A DNA stretch of 64,000 nucleotides from Geosiphon pyriformis (taxonomy: Eukaryota > Glomeromycota > Glomeromycetes > Archaeosporales > Geosiphonaceae): the NCBI GenBank assembly GCA_016748015.1, contig JAAOMT010000602.1:385696-449695 (forward strand), in the 5' to 3' direction. The notes beneath the pieces are model-generated. The model was not told the origin of the DNA, ran no database searches, and saw only the letters and a list, made by a program, of their open reading frames with translations. The stretch's first letter is position 1; each line of letters begins with the position of its first letter. A program made the position numbers and the translations under genes. Shown in pieces: positions 1 through 10,839 of this stretch.

Positions 1-2
1 TG

Positions 3-1420
3 TTGGACCATCTAGTTGTTGATAATAAGTTGATTTTGGAGCCTAATGTGATTAAATTTAAAATGGATGTGGTCATGGAAGATTGGACCAAGAAACATGT
101 TGTGGTTACTGATATCTTTAATGTTTGGTCTCATCAATATCAATCTTTGAAGTATGTTTTTAATGAAGCTTTTTCTGATGTGATGTGTTTGGTTAAGTTT
201 GATAAACTTTTTGGTGTGATTTCTGATCTGCTTGATGGCAAAGCTGCTGGTTTCTCAAATATTTCAAATAAGCTCTGAAAACATTGTAACAGATCAATTC
301 TGGATATGCTTTTGGTGTTATTGAATTCTTGTCTTTTTGGTAAATTGGTGTCCAGTTCTTGGAAAGAGACTTGGGTTTTGATAATTCCCAAACCATATAA
401 GTGGAAGGGTGTTTTAATAAATATTTGGCCTATTGCTTTAATCAAAACAGCTCGCAAAATCCTATCCAAAATTTTTTCTAATAGGATTTCATTAGCTTGC
501 AGCACTTTTGACATTCTTTGTGGGGATAATTTTTCGGTTTTAAAAAGTATAACAATCCAATCTCCTATTTTTGCAATTGGTTCAGTAATCAAAGATGTTT
601 TGGATAAGAATTGAGAGCTCTGGCTAGTTTGTAAAACATGCAAAAAGTGTATAATTTGGTTGGCTGGGAACATTTTGAGAAGTGTTTGGTTAAGTCAAGA
701 TGTGTAGCAAATTTATTTGATTTTTTGATAATATTCATAAGGATTATATTAATAGAATTATGACTGATTTTGGTTTGACAAGTGGTTATTATGTTTATAA
801 TAGTTTAGATCAAGGTAAAGTCTTTTTTCCTCTCTTGTGGTGTATATTTTATGATCCCTTTTTGTATAAGGTCAAGAGACAGAAGAGTGTGTGTAGATAC
901 AGATTGGGTTTTTATTTTATTTCCAGAAGTGGTCATGCCAAGTCTTAAGCTGGGCTTTCTTCTTTTTTTGCTGCTGGTGTCTTTGTTGATAATACAATTT
1001 GGGTTGGTAACAATCAAACTGCTATTTAATATATACTCAATATTGTTAGTAAATTTTTTTAAATCAATGATATCACTATTAACAATAACAAAACAGTGGC
1101 TATTCCTATTAATTGCAAAGTTGATACACTTTTTTTGTCTATCAGTGGTTTGCTTATTTCTATTGCCAAAAAGGGAGAATCTTATCGATACTTGGGTATC
1201 TATCTTTCAATAGATGGTCTCTCAAAGCTTAGCTTGGCTAAGATGCATTCAGACATTCACTTTTTGTAAAGATGGTTTTAAAAAAGACTGTCTTGGATAA
1301 ACAGTTCTTGTATTTGGTGTCAGCTGTTCTCCATCCTATTGTTAGCTATAGAATACAGTTTAGTTTTGTTCCAATTAGCATATATAACAAGTAAGATGCT
1401 TTAATTCACAAAGACTTGAA
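3..1420 (+). pseudogene. LINE no. 1 reverse transcriptase (broken)
   Basis: Pieces of one RT frame lie in series: 3-278, 306-614, 760-948 and 851-1213, separated by stops and frame changes. Recognisable stretches are LLDGKAAGFSNISNKL (nt ~229-278), WVLIIPKPY (nt ~373-399) and GLTSGYYVYNSLDQGKVFFP (nt ~772-831), all typical of LINE RTs of this kind. The catalytic FVDD box reads FVDN at about 979-993, so the second metal-binding Asp is lost by a G-to-A change (GAT to AAT). The enzyme cannot be active. Further RT thumb-like text runs to about 1420. Confidence 0.8.
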
Positions 1421-2040
1421 ATTCAAGTCAGGTTTTCCTATTGATTTGCCTAGTGATATGATCTATCATTCTTTATTTTATGGTTTGAAATCTTTTGTTT
1501 AACTTCAGTTTGAGAGTAAAGTGGCTTCTTTTGTTAGTTTTGTAAATTCTGGTGAGATTTTGGGTCATTTGTTTGCTCACAGATCTCATGACTTGCAAGT
1601 TTTGTGTTGGTGTCCTGTTCATCTCTTAAGTTTTCTTGTTTGTATTTGGGTTAGTTCTACTGATAAATTTTTGGCTGGCATGGTTTGTATTTTTCTAGAG
1701 TGCAATTTGTTCCTAGGTGGCTCTTTTGTCAATTTTTTTTGTTTTTGTGGTGGAATGTTCATGTCTGCTGTTCTTAATGAGTCGAAATTTTCCAAATATC
1801 TCCCATTACTTCAGAGATATGGTGTTGTCTTTGTGAATCAATTTTACAATCATTATGGTGCTGTTTATGATTAGTACATTTTCAAATAGTAGAAGAAATT
1901 GGACCCTCATGGCCCTTTTTGATGGCATAATTTTTTTTCTTGCACATCCTGCTGTTTTGAGTGGCATTGGTTCTTTGAGTATTCTTAAGTCTCATAACTT
2001 TGACTCTGTTTGTAATTGGCTTTCTTGAATTGTTTCTGAC
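1421..2040 (+). pseudogene. LINE no. 1 linker between RT and RNase H (broken)
   Basis: This stretch continues the LINE ORF2 frame. The longest open piece is 1521-1874 (117 codons), beginning MASFVSFVNSGEILGHLF and containing SHDLQVLCWCPVHLLSF. The minus-strand LINE no. 2 has a matching segment at about 26800-27230 (for example ETLKTFEQ/LKTFEQVLAKN and HDLQVT-like text), so it is a conserved part of ORF2 rather than a separate gene. Its function is unknown. Confidence 0.6.
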
Positions 2041-2046
2041 AGTTTT

Positions 2047-2480
2047 TTGGTATATACAGATAGATCTTTAAAGAATCTGGATATGGTTAACAAAAGAGCT
2101 AGTGCTGTAGTTTTTTTTAAGGACATTAATTTGGGTTTAAGTGTAGGTGTTTCGGATTTGATGTCATTTACTTTGGTAGAAATACAAGCTATTGTGTTGG
2201 TCTTGAAGTGTATTTCTCTTTTTAGCTCAGTTCGCTTGTTTTCAGATAGTCAATCTGTTTTAAATGCTTGTAAATTAGAACTGGGTTCAGTGTTCCTGAA
2301 CTTTCACAATTAGTGTTGGATTGAACATCAACATATTGTTAATGTTGTTTGCAATAAGAATTTAAGGGTTTTCTGGCTCAAGGTAAAAAGCCACTCAGGT
2401 GTTTTGAGGAATAAGTATGCTAATATACTTGCTGATACCACTTTTCTCTCTGATTGGTATTTTTCTCCCTGTTTAAATAA
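2047..2480 (+). pseudogene. LINE no. 1 RNase H domain
   Basis: A type I RNase H domain lies downstream of the RT, as in several LINE clades. The three acidic catalytic positions are visible: D in VYTDRSLKN, E in LVEIQAIVLVL and D in LFSDSQSVLNA. The frame stops at 2313 and resumes with text like VKSHSGVLRNKYANILAD (about 2380-2430), the C-terminal RNase H motif. The acidic triad is intact, unlike the copy in LINE no. 2 where two Asp have become Asn. The domain is nevertheless in a dead ORF. Confidence 0.8.
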
Positions 2481-3333
2481 ATGCTTTTTGGTAACTGATG
2501 GTTGTGTGGTTTTTGGCAATTCTAGACACTTTGTTTGTGATGTTTTTTATTCTGTTTGTTATGCCTATTGGGAGGTTGGTTCTGGTTTTAAGTTTTTAAA
2601 AAGTAAACTGTGTTCTAATATTGACTGGCTCAGCTCATTGTTGGTATGGTATCCTGATTTGCACATGGCCACTGGTTTTATTGGCAGGCCTTCAGCTTCT
2701 GCATACACATATTTTATAAAAGCTTTACATTATTAGCTACCTGTTATCATTCAAATGTGTCTTTATAATTGATATTATCCTGGTGTGTTATGTTTGTATT
2801 GTGGTACTGTGGAGGTGTCAAATCATGCTTTCTCTTATAACATTGATGGTTCTATTTGTTTTCAGATATTGGATACCTTTGTAACTTCTTGAAAGTCTCT
2901 TTCTGGCCTTTCTTATTCTTTGTTATGTATATTATAGCTGTTATCATTTAGCATTTCTGACATCTTTGTTTCCACAGCTCTTTTTAAGAGTTTTGTTTTT
3001 GATAGTTGGCTTTATAAGACTATTTCTGTCTTCCATAATCCCAAGATTGCTGGTTTGAAGATTTTTGAGTTTGTACATTCTCTATGTTTTGCTTTTAGGG
3101 ATGATATATGATTGGTTCATGCAAAACATTGTGCTTATATAGAAAAAAATGGCCTGATCTTTATAGATGGGTCATTTTTTGTTTCAATTTCTGGTTTGGT
3201 TTTGGAATTGTTAACTGGTATAATCAGGTTGCTTGGCATCACTAAGGCATTTGGTGTTCACTTTGGCTTTTGTAAACCTTGTTTATTTTTTTTAGGTATT
3301 GGTAATTCTATTTTAGTTTATATAGCTGAATAG
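2481..3333 (+). pseudogene. LINE no. 1 ORF2 C-terminal region
   Basis: This is the ORF2 C-terminus, broken into the frames 2404-2736 and 3112-3333. The first contains a HMATGFIGRPSASAYTYFIKA motif region (nt ~2662-2724). A degraded cysteine-containing stretch around 2760-2860 reads like a zinc knuckle. The last piece ends CLFFLGIGNSILVYIAE at the terminal stop. The 3' UTR begins immediately after. No enzymatic role is recognised for this tail; nucleic-acid binding is a reasonable inference. Confidence 0.65.
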
Positions 3334-3450
3334 TGTTGTCCTAATTGGCCTGAATGACTGGTTGTATATAGAAAGTGCATAATTTACACTTAGTTTAGAT
3401 CATTTTTTTGATATATAGTTCTAGGCAATGTTTGGATTTTACTTATAAAG

Positions 3451-6100
3451 CATATTAAAAACAAAATTTACAATTATTTATTAATTAATTTGTAAATATA
3501 AAACTTAGTTTTTTTGACTGCTTAATTAATTTATGAAATTTGAACTTATTTAAAACTAATAATATTAATAAGTTAATATTATTAACAAAAAAAAATCTTA
3601 ATATTATTTAAACTAATTTTTAACTTTTTAAATAAGTTTATAATATTAAATAAAAACAATTAATAAAATCTGTAATGACAATTATAAAATATGATAACAA
3701 ACTAACAATTTTTTATTTAAAAATATGCAAATTTGTAAAATAGTAAACAAATAATATTTTAAATAGACCAAAATTATTAGTAAATTTTAAATATAACACA
3801 ATTTTATTCTTAATTTAAACTTAAAAAAAATTTAATATTATATAAAAAATAATAAAAAATAATAATAATAATAAAATGAATAAATATATTAGCTTTAATT
3901 TAAAATATTTATAAATTTATTTGTTTTATTTTTCTAATGTCTTATTATTAATAAAATTAAACTAAATACAGTAATAAATAATAAGAATTAAAACTGTTGT
4001 AAATAAATATATTAATTGTTTATTTAATATGTTTTTTTATAATATAAGATCATAAAAAAATTTAACATCTAAATTCGTTTTTTTTAAATTAAAAATACTT
4101 AAAATTTTTGTTAACAGCATAATATTTAAATATTTATAAGATTCATTTATTATAATAATATTAATAATATAATTATAAATAGATAAATTAGCCATTTTAA
4201 TTTTAAAATATATAAAAATAATATGTATTTTCTTGTTATTTACAAAAATATTATTAACATAAAAGAATTAAATTATAATATTTAAAAATTTTTAGGTTGT
4301 AATATATTAATTATTAATCTAAATTGTATTATTAAAAAATACATAATTATACTTAAACTTTAAAATAATTTGTTTATTTTATTAATAAATTAAATATTTA
4401 TTTTGTAGTTATGCAAATTAGTTTTATTTTTAATTTTACACAAAAAAAAGTCATAAAAAATATTTTAAAAAAATGACAAAAAAACTTTGTTTTAATCCAA
4501 TTTATTATGTACAACATATTTATTAATTAATTATAGTTTTATTTACTTTATTATTGTAAATATCTGCAAAAAAGCAAATAAATTTCTTATATATTTTAAT
4601 TTTTTTCAAGCTATTTTTAAAGTAAATTTATCTTATAAAATTAATTACAATTGTTTATTTTTTTAATATATTTTTTATTAAAAAAGCCTATAATAAATAT
4701 AAAAAATCGAGTAAAAATATTTTTAAATATTAAAAAGTTGTTTTTATAAAAAATATTAAATCTATTATAAGCAAAAAAAATTTTTAGGCAGTTTTAATTA
4801 AAGCTATAAGTTTTGTATTAATTAAAACTTTTTTTTATTTGTATAACTTCGAAATTATAAATATTTAAGTTTTATTTTATAAAAAAACACAAATTTACAT
4901 AACAAATATGTATTCAATAAAACCAAAAAAATCTAAAATAAAAATATTATACTACTTTTAAAGTTTATTAATAATAATAAACAGATCAATAGCTTTTCTG
5001 TTCAGTAATTCTTAAATTATATTTAAAAGTTTATCTTAACTAATAAAATTTAAAATATTAGCAAAAGTATTATTATTAATATACTTACATATTAAAAATC
5101 TTAGTTAGCATTATTTTTTTTTGTTTAATTCATTAATTTCAGATTTTATTTTATTAGAAAGAAATATAATATAATTGTTTATAATTAAATAATTCAAAAT
5201 TATTTTTCAAAAAAAACATATTTTTTTATTTAATTAAATATGTTACAATATTAAGTTTTAATTATTGTATATTATTATTAAAAATTTAACATATTTTTAT
5301 TGTTGTAATATAATTTAAAATTTAAATTAAATATTATTCTTAATTTTAATAAGAATATTATGTTTTTTTTAAAAAAATTTAAAATTAATTTTATAAAAAC
5401 AATTATAATAATTATTTATATTAATTTAAATAAGTTGAATATATTTAAAGTTAATAAGTTATTAGTTTTTAGAAGAAATATTTTGTTAATTATAATTTAA
5501 TAAAAAGATTTGTTTTAATACATTATTTATTTTAAATATTAAATTTTTTATTTTTGTTGTAAAATATATTTTTTAAAAATATAAATTTTTTATAGTATTA
5601 TTTTATGTTTTAATACTTTTTGTTATTTTTAAAATATTAATAACTTTTTTTAAAGTAAATATAAATTTTTATAAATTTTAACTTAAAATAATTAAATCTT
5701 ATTTAATTATTTAAATTTTAATTTAAATTGTTTAAAATTTTTCTTATTTTATATATTAAAAATATGTATATTATTATTATTTTATAATAAATTAGTATAA
5801 AAATTAAAATTGTGTTAATTATATTTGAATAATTAATATAATTTGTAAAATATTAATTAATGTTAAGTTAATACGAATTAAAATTAATTTTATAATAATT
5901 TCTGAACTAAATTTTTAATTAATAACAATAATTTTTTTTAAAAAGATTAATAATAGTAATTTTATAAAACTAATTACATTAATTAAATAACTTACTTATT
6001 TAATTTGTTTTTTTATTTAAATTTTTTTATTTGTTTTTATTTTTATATAATTATTATTTTTGTTATATGTTAGTATATTACTTTAATTTTGTAATAAATT
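3451..6100. other. Extremely AT-rich spacer, no gene seen
   Basis: This stretch is almost pure A and T with short homopolymers and (AAT)n runs, for example around 3857-3880. No ORF, intron-like exon series or RNA gene can be supported. It may be fully decayed transposon DNA, but no family can be recognised by eye. Confidence 0.7.
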
Positions 6101-6104
6101 TTTT

Positions 6105-9100
6105 TTATTATATTTAACAAGCAAAATTCAAATACAGCTTTAATATTATATATCAAATTAAATAATTTAAATTAAGTATAAATTATATACTTTCAACATA
6201 TAACCAGTTATTTGAACCAATTAAAAAAATGCTATATTAAAACAAAAAGAGCTAAAAATAAATTTAGTTTATAAATACTCTTAATAATACTATTCAAATT
6301 TTTAAAATCAAAAATAAATTCATTAAAAAAACAATTTAATTGTTTCAATATTATTCTTAATATTAGAACTTAATATATATTATAAAACAATTATATATTT
6401 AATAGTGTTTTCACTTAAAAAAAGCTTAGTAGTATTACCAATAAAAAATTTAAGATATTATATAGTATAAAATTATTTTTATAAATCTTATCATTAATTA
6501 ATATATATTATTATTTTAATTTATTACTTATTATTTTATTAAATTATCTGAATTATTATTTAATTAATAATATAATTTGTATAATACACAAATTATAATA
6601 ATTAAATTACATAATATCTTGAACTATATAATATTTAAAAATTTAATAAAAGTTGTAAAAATTTGCCAAAATATTTAATAGTTTATTAAAATACTAAATA
6701 GTTTGTAGAAATAACTTGTAGTTTATTAAAATATATCTTTAATTCAGTAAAATAATAGCAAAGAAAAAAGTGCAAATTTATAGATTAGTATTATAACAAA
6801 TTATATAAAAAAAAAGCTTTTTTCTTTAAAAAAATATATTTTAGTTAGAATTATTTTCATTAAAAATAACTTTTTTTAATATTTATACAAATTATTTTAA
6901 TAAAAACTATATTAATAATTATTTTACTTAAAATTCTTTAAATTTTTTCTAATAATTTGAAATTAATTAGCTATTAATTTCAATAATCTGTTAGTAATTT
7001 CAGACCTAAACAAAAAATAATTCTCTTAACAAAATTTTTTTTTTTATATTTTTATATTTTTTTTATTATATATATTAAAATAATCTATAAACAAAATTTC
7101 TGTAAAAAAGTTGATTTTCATAACAAAGTAACTACATATTTTTACTAAGGTTTTAAATATACATTTTTTGAAAAAAAATTGACTTTTATCATAAAATAAC
7201 TATACAAATAACTAACATGAAATTGGCTATTTTACTTATAAATTTAGTAGTTTAAATTATAAAAGATAATTTGAAGATAAATTTAGTTATTAAAAGTTCA
7301 ACAGCTTTCAATAATTAAAAATTACCAGCAAAATAATATTAATAATATTCAAAAAAAAAACTAAAAATCTTTAGCAATAGCAGTCAATATTTTATTATTG
7401 TTTATTTTATTAAAATTAATCTTAAACTTAAAACAAGCAATGTTTTTATAAACATTAATCAAAAAATTAACAAAATTATTAACAGTATATTTTATAAAAA
7501 GCAAATTTTTCTATTCAAAGTTTTTTGCCAACATTATTATTTAAAAGAATAGTAATTAAAACAACTAAAAAACCAATAAACTTAATAACAAATTTAACCA
7601 AAACAACTAAACTTGAAATTTGAAGTTTCAAAAAATTTAATCTAAATTTAATAGCAAAATCAATAACTAAAGCAACCAAAAAAATAGCAAAAAAAAAAGT
7701 CATAACATAAGTAACAGCCATAATATAAGTTTTATTATTAATAAAAAATAATATAAAATATCTAAAGCTAACAACAAACTTAAAAAAAAAAGATAAAAAC
7801 ATTTTGCAGTTAGTAAACAAATAGTTTAAATTCTAATATCTGTAATAATAATAGCATCAAAAGTTTTTTATTGAATATAATATTTACATAAAGTACTAGT
7901 TTTTATAATAACAAAATTTAAAACTTTATAAAAACCAAATATCATAATAGTAAAGTATTAATAAGAATAAAAATTTAAAAAATAAAAAATAAAACAAGTA
8001 TAGCCACCAAACTAAAAAATCATATTATTAATTTTAAAAACAATATAGTTAAAAAAAAATTTAATCAACTTGATTTTAAAATTATTATGAAAAAAAATCT
8101 GAATATTGTTTTTTTTAATTAGCACAAACCAATTATTAAAAATAACAACAATTAAAAAAAAGGTCTTAAAAATTATAATAATATATTATTATAAACCAAT
8201 AGACTTTAACTTAACAAAAATAATAATACCAAAAATATTAAGAGTATTTTTAATATTATTAAAAGATATACTAAAAAAAACATTACAAAATGCAACAAAA
8301 ATAGAGAAAAAAAAGCCAGAAGTTACTATTAAAAATTTTGTAATTTTAAAAATAATCAAGAAAAAACCCATTAATTAAAACTTTAATAATTATAATTAAA
8401 AAAACTTTAAAAGCAAAATTTACACAAAACAACTTAGTATTGTTTTTTAAAACTAACTTAAGTCCAATAAAACCAAACAATAAATGAAATAAAAAATTAA
8501 CCAAAATTAATTTAATCTTAAAAATAGCAAAATAAAAATCATTAATTTAAAAAACTTTTAATAACTGAAAATTGGTTTTTAAATATTATTAAAAACAATA
8601 CTAAAAAACAAAAAAATAGAGATTGAGTTAGTTTTTATTTAATTAGCTTAATTTTTAAGATTATATAACTTAATAAATTGTTTAACTTTTAAAATTAATA
8701 ATAATCTATTGAAAAAAACCATATTTAATAATATAATTAATAGTTAATTTTAGCCTATTTTGAAAAATATGCTATTATTGTTGTTTTTTAGATTAAAAAA
8801 AAAGTTAGTTACTATTAAAAAGATCTTATTTAAGATTTTATTTATAACTACAAAAAGATTTAATATAATAATAACAGACACAAGTAACTGTTGCTGTTTT
8901 TTTGAGTTTTTGGCTTTTTTGGCTATTTGCAAAGTAGTGGCAGTAATATTGGTAATGAAAACAAAAAAAATTAGCTTATTAACTGGTCTGTTGTTAAAAA
9001 CTTTAGGGCTTTTAGAAAAATACTACAATTAATCCAAGTATTTTTTTGAAAAGAACATTGATTAAAGAAAAATCATTAACCAAAAGTAAAAAAAATGGTT

Positions 9101-9303
9101 TAAAAGCTACTAAAAGCAGCTTTTTACTATTATTTAAAAGAAATATAATTATAACATTTTGCCTAGTTGCTTTAACAATAAAAAAACTTTTTTTTATTAA
9201 AACTTTATTAGTTATTATAAGAAAAATAATATTTGAAACTTTTTTACTTTTTGTTCTGGTTATGGTCATAAAAATAAGAGAAAAAAAGTTTTGTATTTTT
9301 TAA
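6105..9303 (-). mobile_element. Half-LINE copy 1 (ORF1 plus 3' UTR, no ORF2), decayed
   Basis: Read on the minus strand, this element starts with ORF1 at 9269, passes through RRM-like and coiled-coil text to about 7440, and ends in a stretch at 6105-6240 that matches the LINE 3' UTR (shared words AAATTAAGTA and ACATATAACCAGTTA). No endonuclease, RT or RNase H text lies between. A second copy with the same layout is at 22617-24900. The element is either internally deleted or an ORF1-only non-autonomous family; the present evidence does not decide. Confidence 0.55.
7440..9269 (-). pseudogene. LINE ORF1 protein remnant (copy 1)
   Basis: The start is set at 9269 because the first residues, MTITRTKSKK, match MITTKAKSKK of the copy at 24871. 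The N-terminal part is Lys/Ser-rich. Around 8760-8930 the opposite-strand translation matches that of 24373-24560, showing the two copies are homologous base by base. The C-terminal part (7515-7820) is a hydrophobic heptad-like stretch, as in the coiled-coil end of LINE ORF1 proteins. In full elements ORF1 is an RNA-binding, gag-like protein. The body is full of stops and frameshifts and strongly AT-shifted. Confidence 0.6.
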
Positions 9304-9401
9304 TTATTAAAAAATTTGTTGTAATATAAAAATTTAACAATAAACTAAACATATTAATATAAATATTTTTTGATGTAGATTTTTAAATAATAATAATAAT
9401 A

Positions 9402-9540
9402 AACAAATATTAAAACCTGCGATGATCAGTTATGTAATGTAAAACCTGCGATAGATTGGATAGATTGGGTAAAACCTGGGATAGATTAGTAAAACCTGCA
9501 ATAGGGTAAAAACCTGTAAACCCCGTGATTGTATCAAGTG
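9402..9540 (+). repeat. Left terminal inverted repeat
   Basis: The arm begins AACAAATATTAAAACCTGCG and ends CCCGTGATTGTATCAAGTG. It carries several copies of AAAACCTG(C/G)(G/A)AT. It has about 30 bp more than the right arm, an extra GGATAGATTGGGTAAAACCTG-like unit near 9460-9480, probably an internal tandem gain. Confidence 0.85.
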
Positions 9541-9620
9541 AGAAAATGAAATATATAAAATGTGTAAAGAAGGTAAAGGTACATTATCTACTACCATAAC
9601 ATAATCACTAATGGGCGATT

Positions 9621-10329
9621 ATGCTTTGTCTACTAGCTATATTGAAACAAAAAAGGCCATTTGGCGCCCATTATTTATACAATAGTATTTTATTGAATAT
9701 TAAGGTACGTGAAGGAGATGTAAAAGCCATTACACTTGTAAATGAAGATGCAAACAAAAATTCAAATTCAAATTTGGCATACGTAGAATATCTTGGATGT
9801 TCCAATAGGGTATAAAATAAAGAATAATTTCTAATCAAAATTAAAAAGTATTAACTTTATCTTTATTTATAGAATGGGTGATACCGTATCAAAAAGACAA
9901 ATCGACCAGCGACTGCCTCTGATCCTTGTCATCAATGTTACGGGAATTAGCACCATTAATGAAAAGAGGTCTCTTCAGAACAAAGATTTACCAGAAGAAA
10001 TCAATTTTCCTAAAGGAAATCAAATTACAAAACAAAGATAAATTTGAATTAAGTCTATCACTTACTGTATTTATTTATTAATTTTTTAATATAGATATCG
10101 CCTGATGGGAGTTTCTTTTTGTAACGACATCCATCATATTGCCGATGTTCGTTTCGAAAATTTTAAAAATTCTGGCTGGTATCAATACGATGGGTTGCAA
10201 AAAACCTACAAAGCAAGGGCAATGGCAATTGGAAGTCGCGTCCTCCTCCCAAAAGTGGTTATACAATGGATTTTGTCATCTATGGAAAGATTTGAGTTTT
10301 TTGCAATAAAAACTGATCGTTATATGTAA
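9621..10329 (+). pseudogene. Ubiquitin-specific-protease-like fragment inside the TIR element
   Basis: Three coding-like blocks lie in series with intron-like gaps. Block 1 is 9621-9815. Block 2 (about 9874-10042) reads QRLPLILVINV and later LPEEINFPKGN. Block 3 (from about 10097) reads YRLMGVSFCNDIHHIADVRF and GWYQYDGL. The last two resemble the C-terminal half of peptidase C19 (USP) domains: a hydrophobic LPLILVINV strand, then Tyr-x-Leu, a His box and Trp-Tyr-x-x-Asp. The gap between blocks 2 and 3 ends in a good ATATAG acceptor but begins ATAAAT, as if a GT donor had become AT. Joining blocks 1 and 2 at the visible GT and AG sites gives a stop, so a frameshift is also present. The USP identity is inferred from motifs only. 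Confidence 0.4.
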
Positions 10330-10652
10330 TAAAGAAGGATCTCTATTTTTAAGCTTACCTGTTTCAATAATAACAGTATTACTTGTTTGAAATTTTCCAT
10401 TCAAAGTTGTGTCACTTAGTTTGGTCAACTTTACAGTACTTTCAATTGGGTTTGCTCTCAAAAGGTGCCGTTGTTCTTAAAAACTGATTGCTATATGTAA
10501 TAAAGAAGGACCTCTATTTTTAAGCTTACCTGTCTCAGTAATAACAGTATTACTCGTTTGAATTTCCCATTCAAAGTTGTGCCACTTAGTTTGGTCGACT
10601 TTACAGTACCTTCAATTGGGTCTGCCCTCAAAAGGGGCCGTTGCTCTTAAAA
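10311..10652 (+). repeat. 171-bp direct tandem duplication
   Basis: Two copies in tandem, starting at 10311 (AACTGATCGTTATATG) and 10482 (AACTGATTGCTATATG), are alike over their whole length with scattered transitions. They lie between the gene fragment and the right inverted arm. The unit contains AAGCTTACCTG, which could be an old splice-donor context. No longer ORF crosses it. Confidence 0.85.
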
Positions 10653-10674
10653 AATGTCTATTTATCGCAGATTT

Positions 10675-10785
10675 CACTTGATACAATCACGGGGTTTACA
10701 GGTTTTTACCCTATTGCAGGTTTTACTAATCTATCGCAGGTTTTACATTACATGGCTGATCATCGCAGGTTTTACTATTTGTTAT
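10675..10785 (-). repeat. Right terminal inverted repeat
   Basis: This is the reverse complement of the left arm: CACTTGATACAATCACGGGG at its inner edge and CATCGCAGGTTTTAC near its outer edge. Differences from the left arm are a few transitions (GTTATG versus GCCATG) and the missing repeat unit. Confidence 0.85.
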
Positions 10786-10804
10786 CTCAGATTTCACCCT
10801 GTCG

Positions 10805-10835
<31 letters not shown>
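10805..10835 (+). repeat. (ATA)n microsatellite
   Basis: About ten uninterrupted ATA/AAT units lie just outside the right inverted arm. A shorter AAT run (9388-9400) lies just outside the left arm, so the transposon may have landed in trinucleotide simple sequence. Confidence 0.9.

Positions 10836-10839
<4 letters not shown>

Larger units (their letters stand above)
1..3450 (+). mobile_element. LINE (non-LTR retrotransposon) no. 1, 3' part, decayed
   Basis: The window opens inside ORF2 of a non-LTR retrotransposon on the plus strand. Reverse transcriptase, RNase H, a C-terminal tail and a 3' UTR follow in the usual order, broken by stops and frameshifts. The 3' UTR (about 3334-3450) matches in reverse complement the UTRs at 25140-25270, 22617-22760 and 6105-6240, which ties all four to one LINE superfamily. 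The 5' part (ORF1, endonuclease) is outside the window. LINE identity is clear from domain order; the family name is not assigned. Confidence 0.85.
9402..10785. mobile_element. DNA transposon with long terminal inverted repeats, non-autonomous
   Basis: About 1.38 kb is bounded by two inverted arms, 9402-9540 and 10675-10785, that match nearly base for base in reverse complement. The arms contain repeated TAAAACCTGCGAT-like words. Between them are a decayed gene fragment (9621-10329) and a 171-bp direct duplication (10311-10652). No transposase is seen, so it would depend on one elsewhere. The target duplication is unclear because both ends sit in AT-rich simple sequence. The superfamily is not assigned. 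Confidence 0.75.

Noticed and set aside
3451-7400. Mitochondrial DNA insert because of the extreme AT content
   Set aside because: No mitochondrial gene text or rRNA is visible; the stretch blends into LINE remnants on both sides.
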